In this document: positions 25,191 through 34,278 of the stretch, piece by piece
Layout of the letters: every line of letters begins with the position of its first letter
Position numbering within the stretch: position 1 is the stretch's first letter
From: Nitrospira sp.
GTDB lineage: Bacteria; Nitrospirota; Nitrospiria; Nitrospirales; Nitrospiraceae
Direction: 5' to 3'
DNA: 64,000 nt
Assembly (NCBI GenBank): GCA_029194675.1
Contig: JARFXP010000002.1
Coordinates: 806,001-870,000 of the forward strand
The notes under the pieces: generated by a model
Databases searched by the model: none
What the model was told of the DNA's origin: nothing
The model's input: only the letters and a program-made list of their open reading frames with translations
Position numbers and translations under genes: made by a program

Positions 25191-25490
25191 TCACCTGGAT
25201 CGGGTGCTTTGTCGTGTGGCGAGCCACTTCTGAAAGGACGCTTGGCTTTCTCCCGACGGTTTGCCGGCCAAGAGCCCATCGACACCGATGTCTTCGTCGA
25301 GCAGGTCCCAATGAATGCCACGTCCTCGCCCGATCAACCTCCAGCGTTTTCGTTCCGCTTGTGTCGCATGGACTAAGCGAGGGAACCAATCGAGGGGAAC
25401 GGACAAGCTTCGTCCATCGCTCAGTTCGACGGTCAACGTGTCGTTCGTGATGGTGACAGATTCTGCTGTGGATCGTAGTACAGTGGGCAT
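25191..25490 (-). CDS. DUF2442 domain protein
   Basis: 99 residues if it starts at the internal ATG (25490). The DUF2442 core is VTITNDTLTVELSDGRSLSVPL followed by WFPRLVHATQAERKRWRLIGRGRGIHWDLLDEDIGVDGLL. The family often follows a DUF4160 gene as a two-gene module of toxin-antitoxin type, but no DUF4160 frame is upstream here, so it is an orphan. The C-terminus ESQASFQKWLATRQ is typical. It is the last gene of the plastic island before recA. Confidence 0.82.
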   Translation of the reverse strand: MPTVLRSTAESVTITNDTLTVELSDGRSLSVPLDWFPRLVHATQAERKRWRLIGRGRGIHWDLLDEDIGVDGLLAGKPSGESQASFQKWLATRQSTRSR

Positions 25491-25633
25491 GCTCTCGATC
25501 CGAGCCCTACACCCGCACGTCCTTAGTTTAGTTAAGATGCCCAATCATTTTCATTGCAGGAATGCCAAATCAATGGATTCACAAGGTCCCTATCCTGCCT
25601 GAGATCAGACTAGGTTTCCCCTGGCTGCTTGGG

Positions 25634-25639
25634 TATAAT
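25634..25639 (+). promoter_or_regulatory. Candidate -10 box for recA
   Basis: A perfect TATAAT 38 bp before the recA start, with a poor -35 region upstream (TAGGTT at suitable spacing). No LexA-type box was identified near it, so SOS control cannot be inferred from this sequence. Confidence 0.45.
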
Positions 25640-25676
25640 CCATCGGATTTAGCTCGTTCATCTTATAGGAGATTGT

Positions 25677-26747
25677 ATGTCCGAAAAAGACGATAAGAAG
25701 CGCGCGCTCGACCTAGCCCTGTCCCAGATTGAGAAACAGTACGGGAAGGGCGCGATCATGAAGCTGGGGACGGAGGAGAAGGTCGACGTGCCCGCGATTT
25801 CTACCGGTTCACTGGGACTCGACATTGCCCTCGGTGTCGGCGGACTTCCACGCGGGCGGGTGATTGAAATTTTTGGACCGGAGGCTTCTGGAAAAACGAC
25901 GATGACGTTGCACTGTATTGCCGAAGTGCAGAAGGTCGGCGGAGTGGCCGCCTTTATCGATGCCGAACATGCCCTTGATCTGACGTATGCCAAAAAGCTC
26001 GGCGTACAGGCCGACGACCTACTTGTGTCTCAGCCGGATACGGGTGAACAGGCGCTGGAGATTGCCGAAACATTGGTGCGAAGTGGTGCCATTGATTTGA
26101 TCGTGGTCGATTCGGTTGCGGCGTTGACGCCTCGTGCGGAAATCGAGGGTGAAATGGGCGATGCCCACATGGGCCTTCAAGCCAGACTCATGTCGCAGGC
26201 GCTGAGAAAGCTGACAGCCGCTATTGCAAAGTCCCTGACGACGGTGATCTTCATCAATCAAATCCGCATGAAACTCGGCGTGATGTTCGGAAATCCAGAG
26301 ACCACAACCGGAGGAAATGCGCTCAAATTCTACTCCTCCGTTCGGCTGGACATCCGTCGCATCGAATCGATCAAAGAAGGTCAAGAGGTGATGGGGAGCC
26401 GTGTCCGTGTGAAGGTCGTGAAGAACAAGATGGCGCCGCCGTTTCGTCAGGCGGAGTTCGATATCATGTTCGCCGAGGGGATTTCCAAGACCGGTGAATT
26501 GGTGGATATGGGTGTCGACAAGAAGATCATCGAAAAATCTGGTGCGTGGTATTCATACAAGTCAGAACGAATCGGCCAGGGGCGCGACGCCGCTCGAGAG
26601 TTCCTCAAGAACAACTTCGCCACCGCTCGCGAGATTGAAATGAAACTTCGAGAGTTGGCCGGGGTGCCTGCTCGCAACGAGAAGAAAGCCGAGGCCAAAG
26701 AAGAAAAACCTGCTTCACGAAGCGAGGACAAACGGGCGCATCGATAG
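25677..26747 (+). CDS. recA: Recombinase RecA
   Basis: 356 residues. RecA forms filaments on single-stranded DNA, drives strand exchange and stimulates LexA-type self-cleavage. Walker [12 protein letters not shown] near residue 66, the Walker B aspartate in [13 protein letters not shown] near 145, the L2 loop region [20 protein letters not shown], and the C-terminal Lys/Glu-rich tail are all present. The start follows TAGGAG. It leads a plus-strand run with recX 9 bp downstream, the usual arrangement in which RecX limits RecA. Confidence 0.99.
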   Translation: MSEKDDKKRALDLALSQIEKQYGKGAIMKLGTEEKVDVPAISTGSLGLDIALGVGGLPRGRVIEIFGPEASGKTTMTLHCIAEVQKVGGVAAFIDAEHALDLTYAKKLGVQADDLLVSQPDTGEQALEIAETLVRSGAIDLIVVDSVAALTPRAEIEGEMGDAHMGLQARLMSQALRKLTAAIAKSLTTVIFINQIRMKLGVMFGNPETTTGGNALKFYSSVRLDIRRIESIKEGQEVMGSRVRVKVVKNKMAPPFRQAEFDIMFAEGISKTGELVDMGVDKKIIEKSGAWYSYKSERIGQGRDAAREFLKNNFATAREIEMKLRELAGVPARNEKKAEAKEEKPASRSEDKRAHR

Positions 26748-26756
26748 CGCAAGCCT

Positions 26757-27254
26757 GTGGGATCGCGACAGCGGAATAGTCAACCCTCACCCAGTGATTG
26801 GATGCAGCTCGGGATACGGTTTCTTGCTCGTCGAGATCGTACCGTCGCCCAAGTTGAACGATTTCTCGTTTCCAAAGGAGCTTCGCCCGTTCAAGTACGG
26901 CAAACAGTTCGTCGTTTGTCCAATCTCAACTATCTCAACGATCACGCCTATGCTCAGCGGTGGGTGGTCAATCGGCTGACCAACCGGCCGAGGGGACGCG
27001 AACGGCTCAAGGCCGAATTGCAGGCCAAGGGAATTTCCGAGACGCTGGCGGATCGGGTGATCGCCGATGCATTTCGTGGGTTAGACGAAGAGGCTGTGGC
27101 TCATCGAGTCTTGCAGACCGCGCAACGGTATGGTCGTCGGTTGACTCGTTCTCAGACTAGTAACTTTCTCCGCCGGCGGGGTTTCAGTGAGGAGACCATT
27201 GATCGTATGATAGAGAAGAAGGGCATAAACGAGGAAGCTGTCTATGAAGAATAG
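26757..27254 (+). CDS. recX: Regulatory protein RecX
   Basis: 165 residues from GTG. RecX caps and shortens RecA filaments. Tandem three-helix repeats are visible: RFLARRDRTVAQVERFLVSKG, LNDHAYAQRWVVNRL and RERLKAELQAKGI, and a final SNFLRRRGFSEETIDRMI. The gene begins 9 bp after recA, and its last codons overlap the start of alaS by 11 bases, so recA, recX and alaS are probably one transcript. The N-terminal dozen residues are polar and variable, as usual. Confidence 0.95.
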   Translation: MGSRQRNSQPSPSDWMQLGIRFLARRDRTVAQVERFLVSKGASPVQVRQTVRRLSNLNYLNDHAYAQRWVVNRLTNRPRGRERLKAELQAKGISETLADRVIADAFRGLDEEAVAHRVLQTAQRYGRRLTRSQTSNFLRRRGFSEETIDRMIEKKGINEEAVYEE

Positions 27255-29877
27255 TGCGACTGATCTGCGGCGGGCCTTTATCCGTTATTTCGAGGAGCAA
27301 GGGCATCAGGCAGTGCCGAGCGCGTCTCTCCTTCCACAAGCGGATCCGACCCTGCTCTTCACCAACGCCGGCATGAATCAATTCAAGCGGACCTTCCTCG
27401 GAGAAGAATCGCGCCCCTACAAGCGAGCCGTATCGGTTCAAAAGTGTCTTCGCGCAGGCGGGAAACACAACGATCTTGAAAACGTGGGGTACACCAGGCG
27501 GCACCACACATTCTTCGAGATGCTGGGCAATTTTTCGTTCGGGAATTACTTTAAGGACGAGGCCATCAGATTCGGATGGGAGTTTCTGACACGGACGGTC
27601 GGGTTGCAGAAAGACCGGATGTGGGTCACGATCTTCCGCGAGGACGACGATGCTGAGAAGTTGTGGAAGAAGATCGGTGTCCTGCCCTCGCGCATCGTCC
27701 GGTGCGACGAAAAGGATAACTTCTGGCAAATGGCTGATACCGGCCCCTGCGGTCCTTGTTCGGAGATCCATGTTGATCAGGGGCCAGTGGTTCCCGGCGA
27801 TGATCGACCGAACGGGGAGGGAGATCGCGTCATTGAAATTTGGAATCTGGTCTTCATGCAATACAACCGTGATGCCTCGGGAACGCTCCACCCGCTGCCG
27901 AAGCCGAGCATCGACACGGGGATGGGGCTTGAGCGGCTGGCCGCCGTGGCCCAGGGGGTCTACAGCAATTACGACAGCGATCTGTTCACACCGCTGCTTG
28001 CGACTATTGCCGGACGGGCCGGCACCGAGTACGGCAAGAAGGAATCCTCGGATCGTTCGATGCGGGTTATTGGCGACCATCTGCGCGCCATCACGTTTTT
28101 GATGGCGGATGGTGTATTGCCGTCGAACGAAGGACGTGGGTACGTATTACGGCGCATTCTGCGCCGCGCCGCGCGGCACGGCCGGCTGCTCGGCATTGTC
28201 GAGCCCTTTCTGCATCAACTCAGCGCAGTCGTCGTCGAACAGATGGCCGACGCCTATCCGGAAGTGCGCATGGCATCCGGTACGATCGTCGAAGCGACGA
28301 AAGGCGAGGAGGAGCGGTTTATCGCAACGCTCGAACAGGGCTTGCCGATTCTGAACGAGATGATCGAGCGGGCGAAGGCGACAAACCGAACAGTTTTGGC
28401 TGGGAGCGACATCTTCAGGCTCTATGACACCTATGGCTTTCCCATGGACTTGATCGCTGAGGCCTGTCGCGAACAGGGCATGACGGTCGATGAACCTGGT
28501 TTCGATGCTGCGATCGAAGAGCAACGGACTCGCGCGCGCAAGACCGGTGGATTCGAACAGGAAACGGCCAGACCGGCCGTCGCGGAACTGACCAAGCGGA
28601 TCGGGACTACGACATTCGTCGGCTATGAGCATCTGGAAAACGACGGCGTCTTGCGGGCGATCCTGAAAGGCGAGCAACTGGTCAAGGAAGCGGTAGAAGG
28701 GGAGACGGTCGAGCTGGCGATGGATGTCACGCCCTTCTACGCTGAAGGTGGGGGTCAGGTCGGCGATCAGGGATCATTGGTTGGTCCTGAAGGGTTGGTT
28801 GATATCAAAGAAACAATGAGACCGGCGCCGTCGATTATCTTGCACAAGGGAACCGTCCGCAAGGGACGCATCCGAGAAGGCGAGCGTCTGCACATGACGG
28901 TGAATGCCTCCACGCGCCGAGACGCCGCGCGCAATCATACGGCGACGCATCTCGTCCATGCGGCCTTGCGTGATTTACTTGGGCCCCATGTAAAACAGTA
29001 TGGATCGCTCGTTGGACCCAGCCGCCTTCGGTTTGACTTCGCCCATTTTCGCCCACTGTCGTCCCGCGACATCGATGATATCGAATCGACGGTGAATGAA
29101 GAAATCCGCAAAAATGAGGCCGTGCACACCGAGGTGATGAACATTCAGGACGCCGTCGCGAACGGTGCCCTGGCGTTCTTCGGTGACAAGTATGGCGAAC
29201 AGGTGCGTGTCGTGAGCATCGAATCGTTCAGCAAAGAACTGTGCGGGGGCACCCATTGCCGGCAGACGGGTGACATCGGGCTCTTTCGGATTGTCTCGGA
29301 AGGGGGCGTAGCGGCTGGTGTGCGTCGTATCGAAGGTCAGACCGGCAGCGGCGCGTACGGACTCATGAAGCAGCTCGAAGCCGATGTCCGGGAACTGTCC
29401 GAGCTCTTAAAGGTTGGGAAAGCGGAACTGGTCGGCAAGACGCGCAAGGTGCTGACGCAGTTGAAGGACAAGGAGCGGGAGCTGGAAGAGCTGAAGCTGA
29501 AGATGGCGAGCGGATCGGAGACGACTTCCAAGGTCAAAACGATCGCGGGCGTGACGGTGCACCAGCAGCGGACGGATGGCCTGGACGTGAATGGCATGCG
29601 AACATTGGCGGATCAGCTCCGGGATAAGCTGAAGAGCGGCGTCATTGCGCTGGGAGCAGCGACCGGAGACGGGAAGGTTTCACTGTTGGTCGTGGTGACG
29701 AAAGACTTGATCAGCAAGCTCAAAGCCGGCGATCTCATCAAAGCCATGGCGGCGGAGGTAGGTGGAACCGGAGGCGGGCGGCCGGAAATGGCCCAGGCCG
29801 GGGGGAAGGATCCGGCCAAGCTCGACGCCGCGTTGGAAAAGGTTTTTGGCCTGGTTGAAACCACCCTCCGGCGGTAG
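27244..29877 (+). CDS. alaS: Alanyl-tRNA synthetase
   Basis: 877 residues, full length for the family. Class II catalytic domain at the N-terminus (RRAFIRYFEEQGH, TLLFTNAGMNQFK, KCLRAGGKHNDLENVG, then RHHTFFEMLGNFSFG). The editing domain has the zinc motif HTATHLVHA near residue 560 and CGGTHCRQTGDIG near 665, needed to clear Ser-tRNA(Ala). The C-terminal DHHA1-like part has the usual GGRPEMAQAGG. It charges tRNA(Ala) in the cytoplasm. It overlaps recX and is followed 4 bp later by ruvX, so it is likely read through from recA. Confidence 0.99.
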   Translation: MKNSATDLRRAFIRYFEEQGHQAVPSASLLPQADPTLLFTNAGMNQFKRTFLGEESRPYKRAVSVQKCLRAGGKHNDLENVGYTRRHHTFFEMLGNFSFGNYFKDEAIRFGWEFLTRTVGLQKDRMWVTIFREDDDAEKLWKKIGVLPSRIVRCDEKDNFWQMADTGPCGPCSEIHVDQGPVVPGDDRPNGEGDRVIEIWNLVFMQYNRDASGTLHPLPKPSIDTGMGLERLAAVAQGVYSNYDSDLFTPLLATIAGRAGTEYGKKESSDRSMRVIGDHLRAITFLMADGVLPSNEGRGYVLRRILRRAARHGRLLGIVEPFLHQLSAVVVEQMADAYPEVRMASGTIVEATKGEEERFIATLEQGLPILNEMIERAKATNRTVLAGSDIFRLYDTYGFPMDLIAEACREQGMTVDEPGFDAAIEEQRTRARKTGGFEQETARPAVAELTKRIGTTTFVGYEHLENDGVLRAILKGEQLVKEAVEGETVELAMDVTPFYAEGGGQVGDQGSLVGPEGLVDIKETMRPAPSIILHKGTVRKGRIREGERLHMTVNASTRRDAARNHTATHLVHAALRDLLGPHVKQYGSLVGPSRLRFDFAHFRPLSSRDIDDIESTVNEEIRKNEAVHTEVMNIQDAVANGALAFFGDKYGEQVRVVSIESFSKELCGGTHCRQTGDIGLFRIVSEGGVAAGVRRIEGQTGSGAYGLMKQLEADVRELSELLKVGKAELVGKTRKVLTQLKDKERELEELKLKMASGSETTSKVKTIAGVTVHQQRTDGLDVNGMRTLADQLRDKLKSGVIALGAATGDGKVSLLVVVTKDLISKLKAGDLIKAMAAEVGGTGGGRPEMAQAGGKDPAKLDAALEKVFGLVETTLRR

Positions 29878-29881
29878 AATC

Positions 29882-30466
29882 ATGCCTGGCCGCATTCTCG
29901 CGCTCGATTACGGCACCAAGCGGATCGGCGTCGCACTCAGCGACGAATTGGGCTGGACGGCGCAGCCGCTCGAAACCTTCGAACGGAAGACTCTCGATTG
30001 GGATGTCGCCCATATCGTTGGGCTGGTCGGATCGCACGCGGTGGAGCGGGTGGTGCTGGGCTTGCCGCTTCAGTTGGACGGACGGGAAGGGCCGGCCGTC
30101 CATGCGATGCGCGAGTTTGCAGCGAAGCTGGAAGCGGGCTTGTCCGTTCCGGTCGTCCGGTGGGACGAGCGGATGACGACAAAAGCGGCGGAAGCGTTGC
30201 TGATCGCCGCAGATGTCAGTCGGAAGAAACGCAAAGGAATCGTCGACCGTATTGCAGCCGCGATTCTTCTGCGAAGTTACCTTGAAGCGCAGGATCAGGT
30301 CTCCGCTCAATCCGTCGGAGACCGATCTGCCGAGGAGACGCTGGAAGAGTGGGGGCAATTGTCTCCTGACAACCGATCCTATGACGCTGCGTCTGATCCT
30401 CATCGTATTGATCGCCATCGTCGCTCTCGCCGGCGTGGCCGGATATCAGATGATTCGGTGGGCTGA
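29882..30466 (+). CDS. ruvX: RuvX/YqgF-type Holliday junction resolvase or rRNA-processing nuclease
   Basis: 194 residues from ATG 29882, four bases after the alaS stop. An RNase H-like fold: RILALDYGTKRIGVALSD with the first catalytic Asp, VVLGLPLQLDGREGPA, the Asp and Glu in VVRWDERMTT, and KGIVDRIAAAILL with the last Asp. In E. coli YqgF takes part in 16S rRNA 5' processing and transcription antitermination. The protein is about 50 residues longer than usual because the frame runs 86 bases into mltG. That basic tail (RRSRRRGRIS) is probably incidental. Confidence 0.93.
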   Translation: MPGRILALDYGTKRIGVALSDELGWTAQPLETFERKTLDWDVAHIVGLVGSHAVERVVLGLPLQLDGREGPAVHAMREFAAKLEAGLSVPVVRWDERMTTKAAEALLIAADVSRKKRKGIVDRIAAAILLRSYLEAQDQVSAQSVGDRSAEETLEEWGQLSPDNRSYDAASDPHRIDRHRRSRRRGRISDDSVG

Positions 30467-31463
30467 AGCGCCCGCCCTCTCTGAGTCCGATCACCCTCCT
30501 CAGAAAATCGTTGTGATCCCGGAAGGGGCGACGTTTCAACAAGCTGCGGCCTTGCTCGAACGGGAGCAGCTGATCAGGAGCCGTTCGGCGTTTCTGCTTC
30601 TGGGGAAAGCCCAGGAGGCTGATCGCAAAATTCATCCCGGAGAGTATGAGTTCAACGCCGCCACGGCTCCGGCGGAAATTCTTGCCAAGTTGCTTGCCGG
30701 ACGTGTGGTGCTTCATTCGATCACGATTCCTGAAGGACATACGATCACTCAAATCGCCGATGTGCTGGACGAACATCGCATCACGAATCGCGGGGAATTT
30801 GTTCGATTAGCCTCGGACAAGTCCTTCGTCACGACGTTGGGCATTTCTGCGGACACGGCGGAAGGATATCTCTACCCCGACACGTATCGTTTTGTTAGGC
30901 CGACGGCTGCCAAGGACGTCATCAAGGCCATGGTTGAGCAACTCGGGCGTGTGATGACTCCGGAATGGCAGGCAAGGGCCAAAGATATTCACTTGACGGT
31001 CCATGAGGTTTTGACCCTGGCTTCAGTGATTGAAAAAGAAACCGGTGTCGGAGACGAACGTCCCCACATCTCGGCCGTATTTCATAATCGGCTGAAGAAA
31101 CATATTCCCCTGCAGAGCGATCCGACGGTGATCTATGGTCTGACGAATTTCGATGGAAACCTTCGCAAAAAAGATCTCTCCCACCCCAGTCCGTACAATA
31201 CCTACCGGTGGGCCGGGCTGCCGCCGGGGCCGATCGCGAACCCCGGGGCACAGTCGATCCGTGCCGCCTTGTATCCCATGCCTTCTGCGAATCTCTACTT
31301 CGTCTCGAAGAACGACGGAACGCATCAATTCTCCACGACGCTCGTGGAGCACAACAAGGCGGTGGAAAAGTACCAGAAGCGTCCATTCCGAAGAGGAAAT
31401 CACTCGCAGACCTTTATGACTCCCGACGGCAGACAGACACACCACAAGGAAGGAGTCTCGTAG
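30381..31463 (+). CDS. mltG: Endolytic murein transglycosylase MltG
   Basis: 360 residues. MltG cuts nascent glycan strands in the periplasm and so ends peptidoglycan chains. ATG 30381 is chosen because the protein then starts with a membrane anchor, LRLILIVLIAIVALAGVAGY. A LysM-like part follows (VVIPEGATFQQAAALLE, then TIPEGHTITQIADVL). The catalytic domain has LASVIEKETGVGDERPHISAVFHNRL with the active glutamate, LQSDPTVIYG, and YNTYRWAGLPPGPIANPG. It overlaps ruvX by 86 bases and is followed 3 bp later by deoC. Confidence 0.95.
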   Translation: MTLRLILIVLIAIVALAGVAGYQMIRWAEAPALSESDHPPQKIVVIPEGATFQQAAALLEREQLIRSRSAFLLLGKAQEADRKIHPGEYEFNAATAPAEILAKLLAGRVVLHSITIPEGHTITQIADVLDEHRITNRGEFVRLASDKSFVTTLGISADTAEGYLYPDTYRFVRPTAAKDVIKAMVEQLGRVMTPEWQARAKDIHLTVHEVLTLASVIEKETGVGDERPHISAVFHNRLKKHIPLQSDPTVIYGLTNFDGNLRKKDLSHPSPYNTYRWAGLPPGPIANPGAQSIRAALYPMPSANLYFVSKNDGTHQFSTTLVEHNKAVEKYQKRPFRRGNHSQTFMTPDGRQTHHKEGVS

Positions 31464-31466
31464 AGC

Positions 31467-32144
31467 ATGTCAGGATCGAATCTCCCTGCTCTGATCGACC
31501 ATACGATATTGAGACCGGATGCGACGAAAGTCGAGGTGCTTCGGTTGTGTGAAGAGGCGAAGGCCAACGGTTTCACTGTCATTTTCGTCCCGCCATGTTA
31601 CATCGATGAGGCGGTGGCGGCGGTTGCCGGCACCGGTATTCGCGTCGGCATTCCCATTGGATTTCCGTTAGGGGGGCACAGCACAAAGACCAAGGTGGCA
31701 GAGGCCGTCGAGGCCGTGCAGCGGGGTGCGACGGTGTTGGACATGGTGTTGAATATCAGCAGACTGAAATCGGCCGATCATGATTATGTTCGCGCGGACA
31801 TCGCTGAAGTCGTGAAGTCGACCGTGGGTGTCGAGCATAAAGTGATCCTAGAAACCTGCTATCTCACTCAGGAGGAGAAACGAACGGCCTGTCATGTGGT
31901 CGTGGAAGCCGGGGCTGACTATGTGAAAACGTCGACCGGTTTCGGAGCTGCGGGGGCGACAGTGGAAGATGTGCGGTTATTAAAGGAAGTCGTAGCGGGG
32001 CGGGTCAAGGTAAAGGCTTCGGGCGGCATTCGCGATTGGAAGACGACGCTCGCGATGCTGGAAGCAGGAGCCGATAGGATCGGCACCAGTGCCGGTCTTA
32101 AGATCATCGACGAATGGCGGGCGGCAATACATGAACAAGAATAA
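31467..32144 (+). CDS. deoC: Deoxyribose-phosphate aldolase
   Basis: 225 residues. DeoC splits 2-deoxyribose-5-phosphate into acetaldehyde and glyceraldehyde-3-phosphate in deoxynucleoside breakdown. The Schiff-base lysine is Lys154 in DYVKTSTGFG; the second lysine is Lys183 in VKVKASGGIRD; Asp92 is in VLDMVLN. It starts 3 bp after mltG. The next gene resembles phosphopentomutase (deoB), which would supply its substrate, so a small nucleoside-salvage unit is plausible even though deoB-like lies 177 bp further on. Confidence 0.97.
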   Translation: MSGSNLPALIDHTILRPDATKVEVLRLCEEAKANGFTVIFVPPCYIDEAVAAVAGTGIRVGIPIGFPLGGHSTKTKVAEAVEAVQRGATVLDMVLNISRLKSADHDYVRADIAEVVKSTVGVEHKVILETCYLTQEEKRTACHVVVEAGADYVKTSTGFGAAGATVEDVRLLKEVVAGRVKVKASGGIRDWKTTLAMLEAGADRIGTSAGLKIIDEWRAAIHEQE

Positions 32145-32321
32145 AGCCGTTCTGAGGTCATGTGGATTTTCGGTCCCTCATCGCAACGGCACGGAAACGT
32201 TTGCGCCGGTATCTATTGCGTGATGGTGCGGCTAGCAGCTGTTGTGCTAGGTCCTCCTGGATCCTCATCTCGGTCCCATACGCATCTATGTTGAACTGCG
32301 GCGGCTTGCTATAGTGCGCCG

Positions 32322-33479
32322 ATGATCAATCGAGTCATTCTGTTGGTTGTCGATGGGTTTGGGGTGGGTAGGTTGCCGGACGGCACCGACTACGGGGATG
32401 CCGACGCGAACACCCTCGTGCATCTGGCCGAGACGGTCGATGGGCTGAGTTTGCCGAATTTCGAGATGCTCGGGCTAGGGCATCTCGCCTCGATCAAAGG
32501 CGTACGAGCCATGGTCCAGCCGAACGGTTCCTTCGGGCGACTGGGATTTGCATCGCCGGGCAAAGATTCTGTCGTCGGATACTGGGAAATCAGCGGGGTG
32601 ATCCAGAAAGAAGCCCCAACGGTCTGCAGATCCGGCATTCCCGACAAGATCATCGACGTCGTTGAACAGCTCTTCGGCAGAAAGTCGATCGGCCGAGGCG
32701 TCTCGTCCATGGCATGGATGCTCCGCCGACACAGTATGGAACATATGGCCACCGGAGCGCCTATGCTGTGGACGGATGGAGGCAATACGTGCTTTGTGGC
32801 CATGCATGAAACCCTCATGCCACCGGTGGAATTCCAACAGCGGTGTCGCGAGATCCGGAAAGCCGTGAAGGATGCGGGGACTCTCATTCGTGTCGTCGCG
32901 CAGCCGGTCATCGGCGGACATGACATGCTTCGGCCACAGGTCGGACGAAAGGACTTTGTGATCGAGCCACCGGGTGTGACGATGCTGGATGTCTTGAGTC
33001 GATCCGGCCAGATCGCGATGGGGGTTGGAAAGGTCTATGATCTTTTTAGTGGGCGCGGGTTGACGAAATCTTTCCCGGTTGCATCGGGGATGGCGGCTTT
33101 TGAGGAAGTCATCGGTATGTTGAACAAGGTGCCTCGTGGACTTATCTGTGCCGGCCTGGATTTGCTGTCCGAAGATGCTGTACAGTCGGCGACATCCGTA
33201 CAGGAATTTGATCGCCGCCTGCCGGATTTGTTCGAGCGGTTGCGTCTTGGCGACATGGTCATTGTGACGGGTGACCATGGGAGAGATTTCTCATTACCTG
33301 GACAGACGTCTACTCGAGAGTATGTTCCCGTCTTCGCGAGCGGCCCAAAACTAGCCCATGGCGTCGATTTGGGGACGAGGCCGACCGCGGCGGATGTGGG
33401 GCAGACGATTGTGGAGGCACTTCGAGCCGAGCGATTACCGGTTGGTGAGAGTTTCTTGGATGCGCTCAGGCCGGGGTAG
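32322..33479 (+). CDS. Phosphopentomutase-like protein with altered metal ligands
   Basis: 385 residues of the alkaline-phosphatase superfamily, in DeoB arrangement: VVDGFGVGRLPDG with Asp11, DADANTLVHLAE, GKDSVVGYWEISG around residue 83, and VTGDHGRD with Asp318-His319, then STREYVPVFASG. True DeoB moves phosphate between C1 and C5 of (deoxy)ribose using two manganese ions. Here the phosphate-carrying Thr is Ser83, the next GH is GY, the Asp of the TSADS-type loop is Asn (GGNT), and two His ligands are replaced, one by Asp285 and one by Ser330 (HTREYVP is STREYVP). Asp280 remains. It may use one metal, have another substrate, or be inactive. Neighbour deoC suggests a nucleoside role. Confidence 0.8.
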   Translation: MINRVILLVVDGFGVGRLPDGTDYGDADANTLVHLAETVDGLSLPNFEMLGLGHLASIKGVRAMVQPNGSFGRLGFASPGKDSVVGYWEISGVIQKEAPTVCRSGIPDKIIDVVEQLFGRKSIGRGVSSMAWMLRRHSMEHMATGAPMLWTDGGNTCFVAMHETLMPPVEFQQRCREIRKAVKDAGTLIRVVAQPVIGGHDMLRPQVGRKDFVIEPPGVTMLDVLSRSGQIAMGVGKVYDLFSGRGLTKSFPVASGMAAFEEVIGMLNKVPRGLICAGLDLLSEDAVQSATSVQEFDRRLPDLFERLRLGDMVIVTGDHGRDFSLPGQTSTREYVPVFASGPKLAHGVDLGTRPTAADVGQTIVEALRAERLPVGESFLDALRPG

Positions 33480-33559
33480 TCTTGAGCGAGGAGTGACAGG
33501 TAAGCGTGAGCGGTGAAGCGTGAGGCGAAGGGCGAGAAAGGATAGGATGGTGTAGGAAC

Positions 33560-34024
33560 GTGTCCTATGATGACAGGCTAAAAGAACTGGGACTCATCCT
33601 ACCGGCTCCACCAAAGCCAGTGGCGAATTACGTGCCTGTTATCAGGGTTGGTGATCTCCTGTTCCTGTCGGGAGTGCTCCCTTCGCGCGATGGCCAGCTT
33701 GTGATGACCGGCAAGCTCGGAGAGAATCTCACAGTCCAACAGGGGGTTGAGGCAGCGAGGGTGGCGGTGCTGAATGGCTTGAGTATCATCCGGAGCGAAG
33801 CCGGATTGCTGGATCGGGTCAAGCGGATCGTCAAAATGGTCGGCTATATCGCCTCGGCTCCCGGCTTTACCGATCAACCGCAAGTTCTCAACGGCGCATC
33901 TGATCTGCTCGTTTCCCTGTTCGGAGAAGCAGGCCGGCATGCACGGGTAGCCGTCGGTGCTGCGGAGTTGCCACGCATGGCTCCCGTCGAAATCGAATTG
34001 ATCGTGGAGCTGTATTCGTCATAA
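33560..34024 (+). CDS. RidA family protein (YjgF/YER057c/UK114)
   Basis: 154 residues from GTG behind GTAGGAAC. The RidA fold is shown by YVPVIRVGDLLFLSGVLPS near residue 24, AARVAVLNGLSIIRSEAGLLDRVKRIVKMVGYI in the middle, and HARVAVGAAELPRMAPVEIELIVEL at the end, with Arg129 in the position of the arginine that binds 2-iminoacids. Family members hydrolyse reactive enamine or imine products of PLP enzymes; the length and PPKPVANYVP start place it nearer the YjgH/RutC-like branch, so the substrate is uncertain. It is free-standing, with short GCGTGAGCGGTGAAGCGTGAGGC-like direct repeats (33499-33530) upstream. Confidence 0.88.
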   Translation: MSYDDRLKELGLILPAPPKPVANYVPVIRVGDLLFLSGVLPSRDGQLVMTGKLGENLTVQQGVEAARVAVLNGLSIIRSEAGLLDRVKRIVKMVGYIASAPGFTDQPQVLNGASDLLVSLFGEAGRHARVAVGAAELPRMAPVEIELIVELYSS

Positions 34025-34036
34025 GTTACCCACCAC

Positions 34037-34052
34037 CTAGGGAAAGCCCTAG
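34037..34052. promoter_or_regulatory. CTAGGG-N4-CCCTAG inverted repeat
   Basis: Perfect 6-bp arms with an AAAG spacer, just after the RidA gene and 227 bp before the truncated kinase gene. The same half-site CTAGGG recurs in mirrored form at 46048-46083 before the sulfotransferase gene, which suggests a regulator site and not chance. The intervening 34025-34278 holds no other feature I can support. Confidence 0.4.
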
Positions 34053-34278
34053 TTTCCACCCTCAGGGGTTTACCTAGACTACGGCACGCGGTAAACTGCC
34101 TTTTTCTGCGCTGCTTCTCTTGAGTCCAAGGACTTCTCCATGCATGAGGTCAAGATCACTCTCCTCCTTCCGAAGCTTTTGTTCCTGATTCAGAACAATT
34201 TGATCGTCCGGAGACGATATCAGCAATGAAGCGAGAAACGCCGAAGCCAATCCCTCCCAGTGGTGTGATCTACGACGT

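Noticed and set aside
24989..25321. Minus-strand 110-codon frame after the DUF2442 gene
   Set aside because: Overlaps DUF2442 in another frame and ends at a cysteine-rich tail without motifs; likely non-coding.
25539..25602. Short MPNHFH frame resembling a RAYT fragment
   Set aside because: Only six residues match the HxH region; too short to call a remnant.
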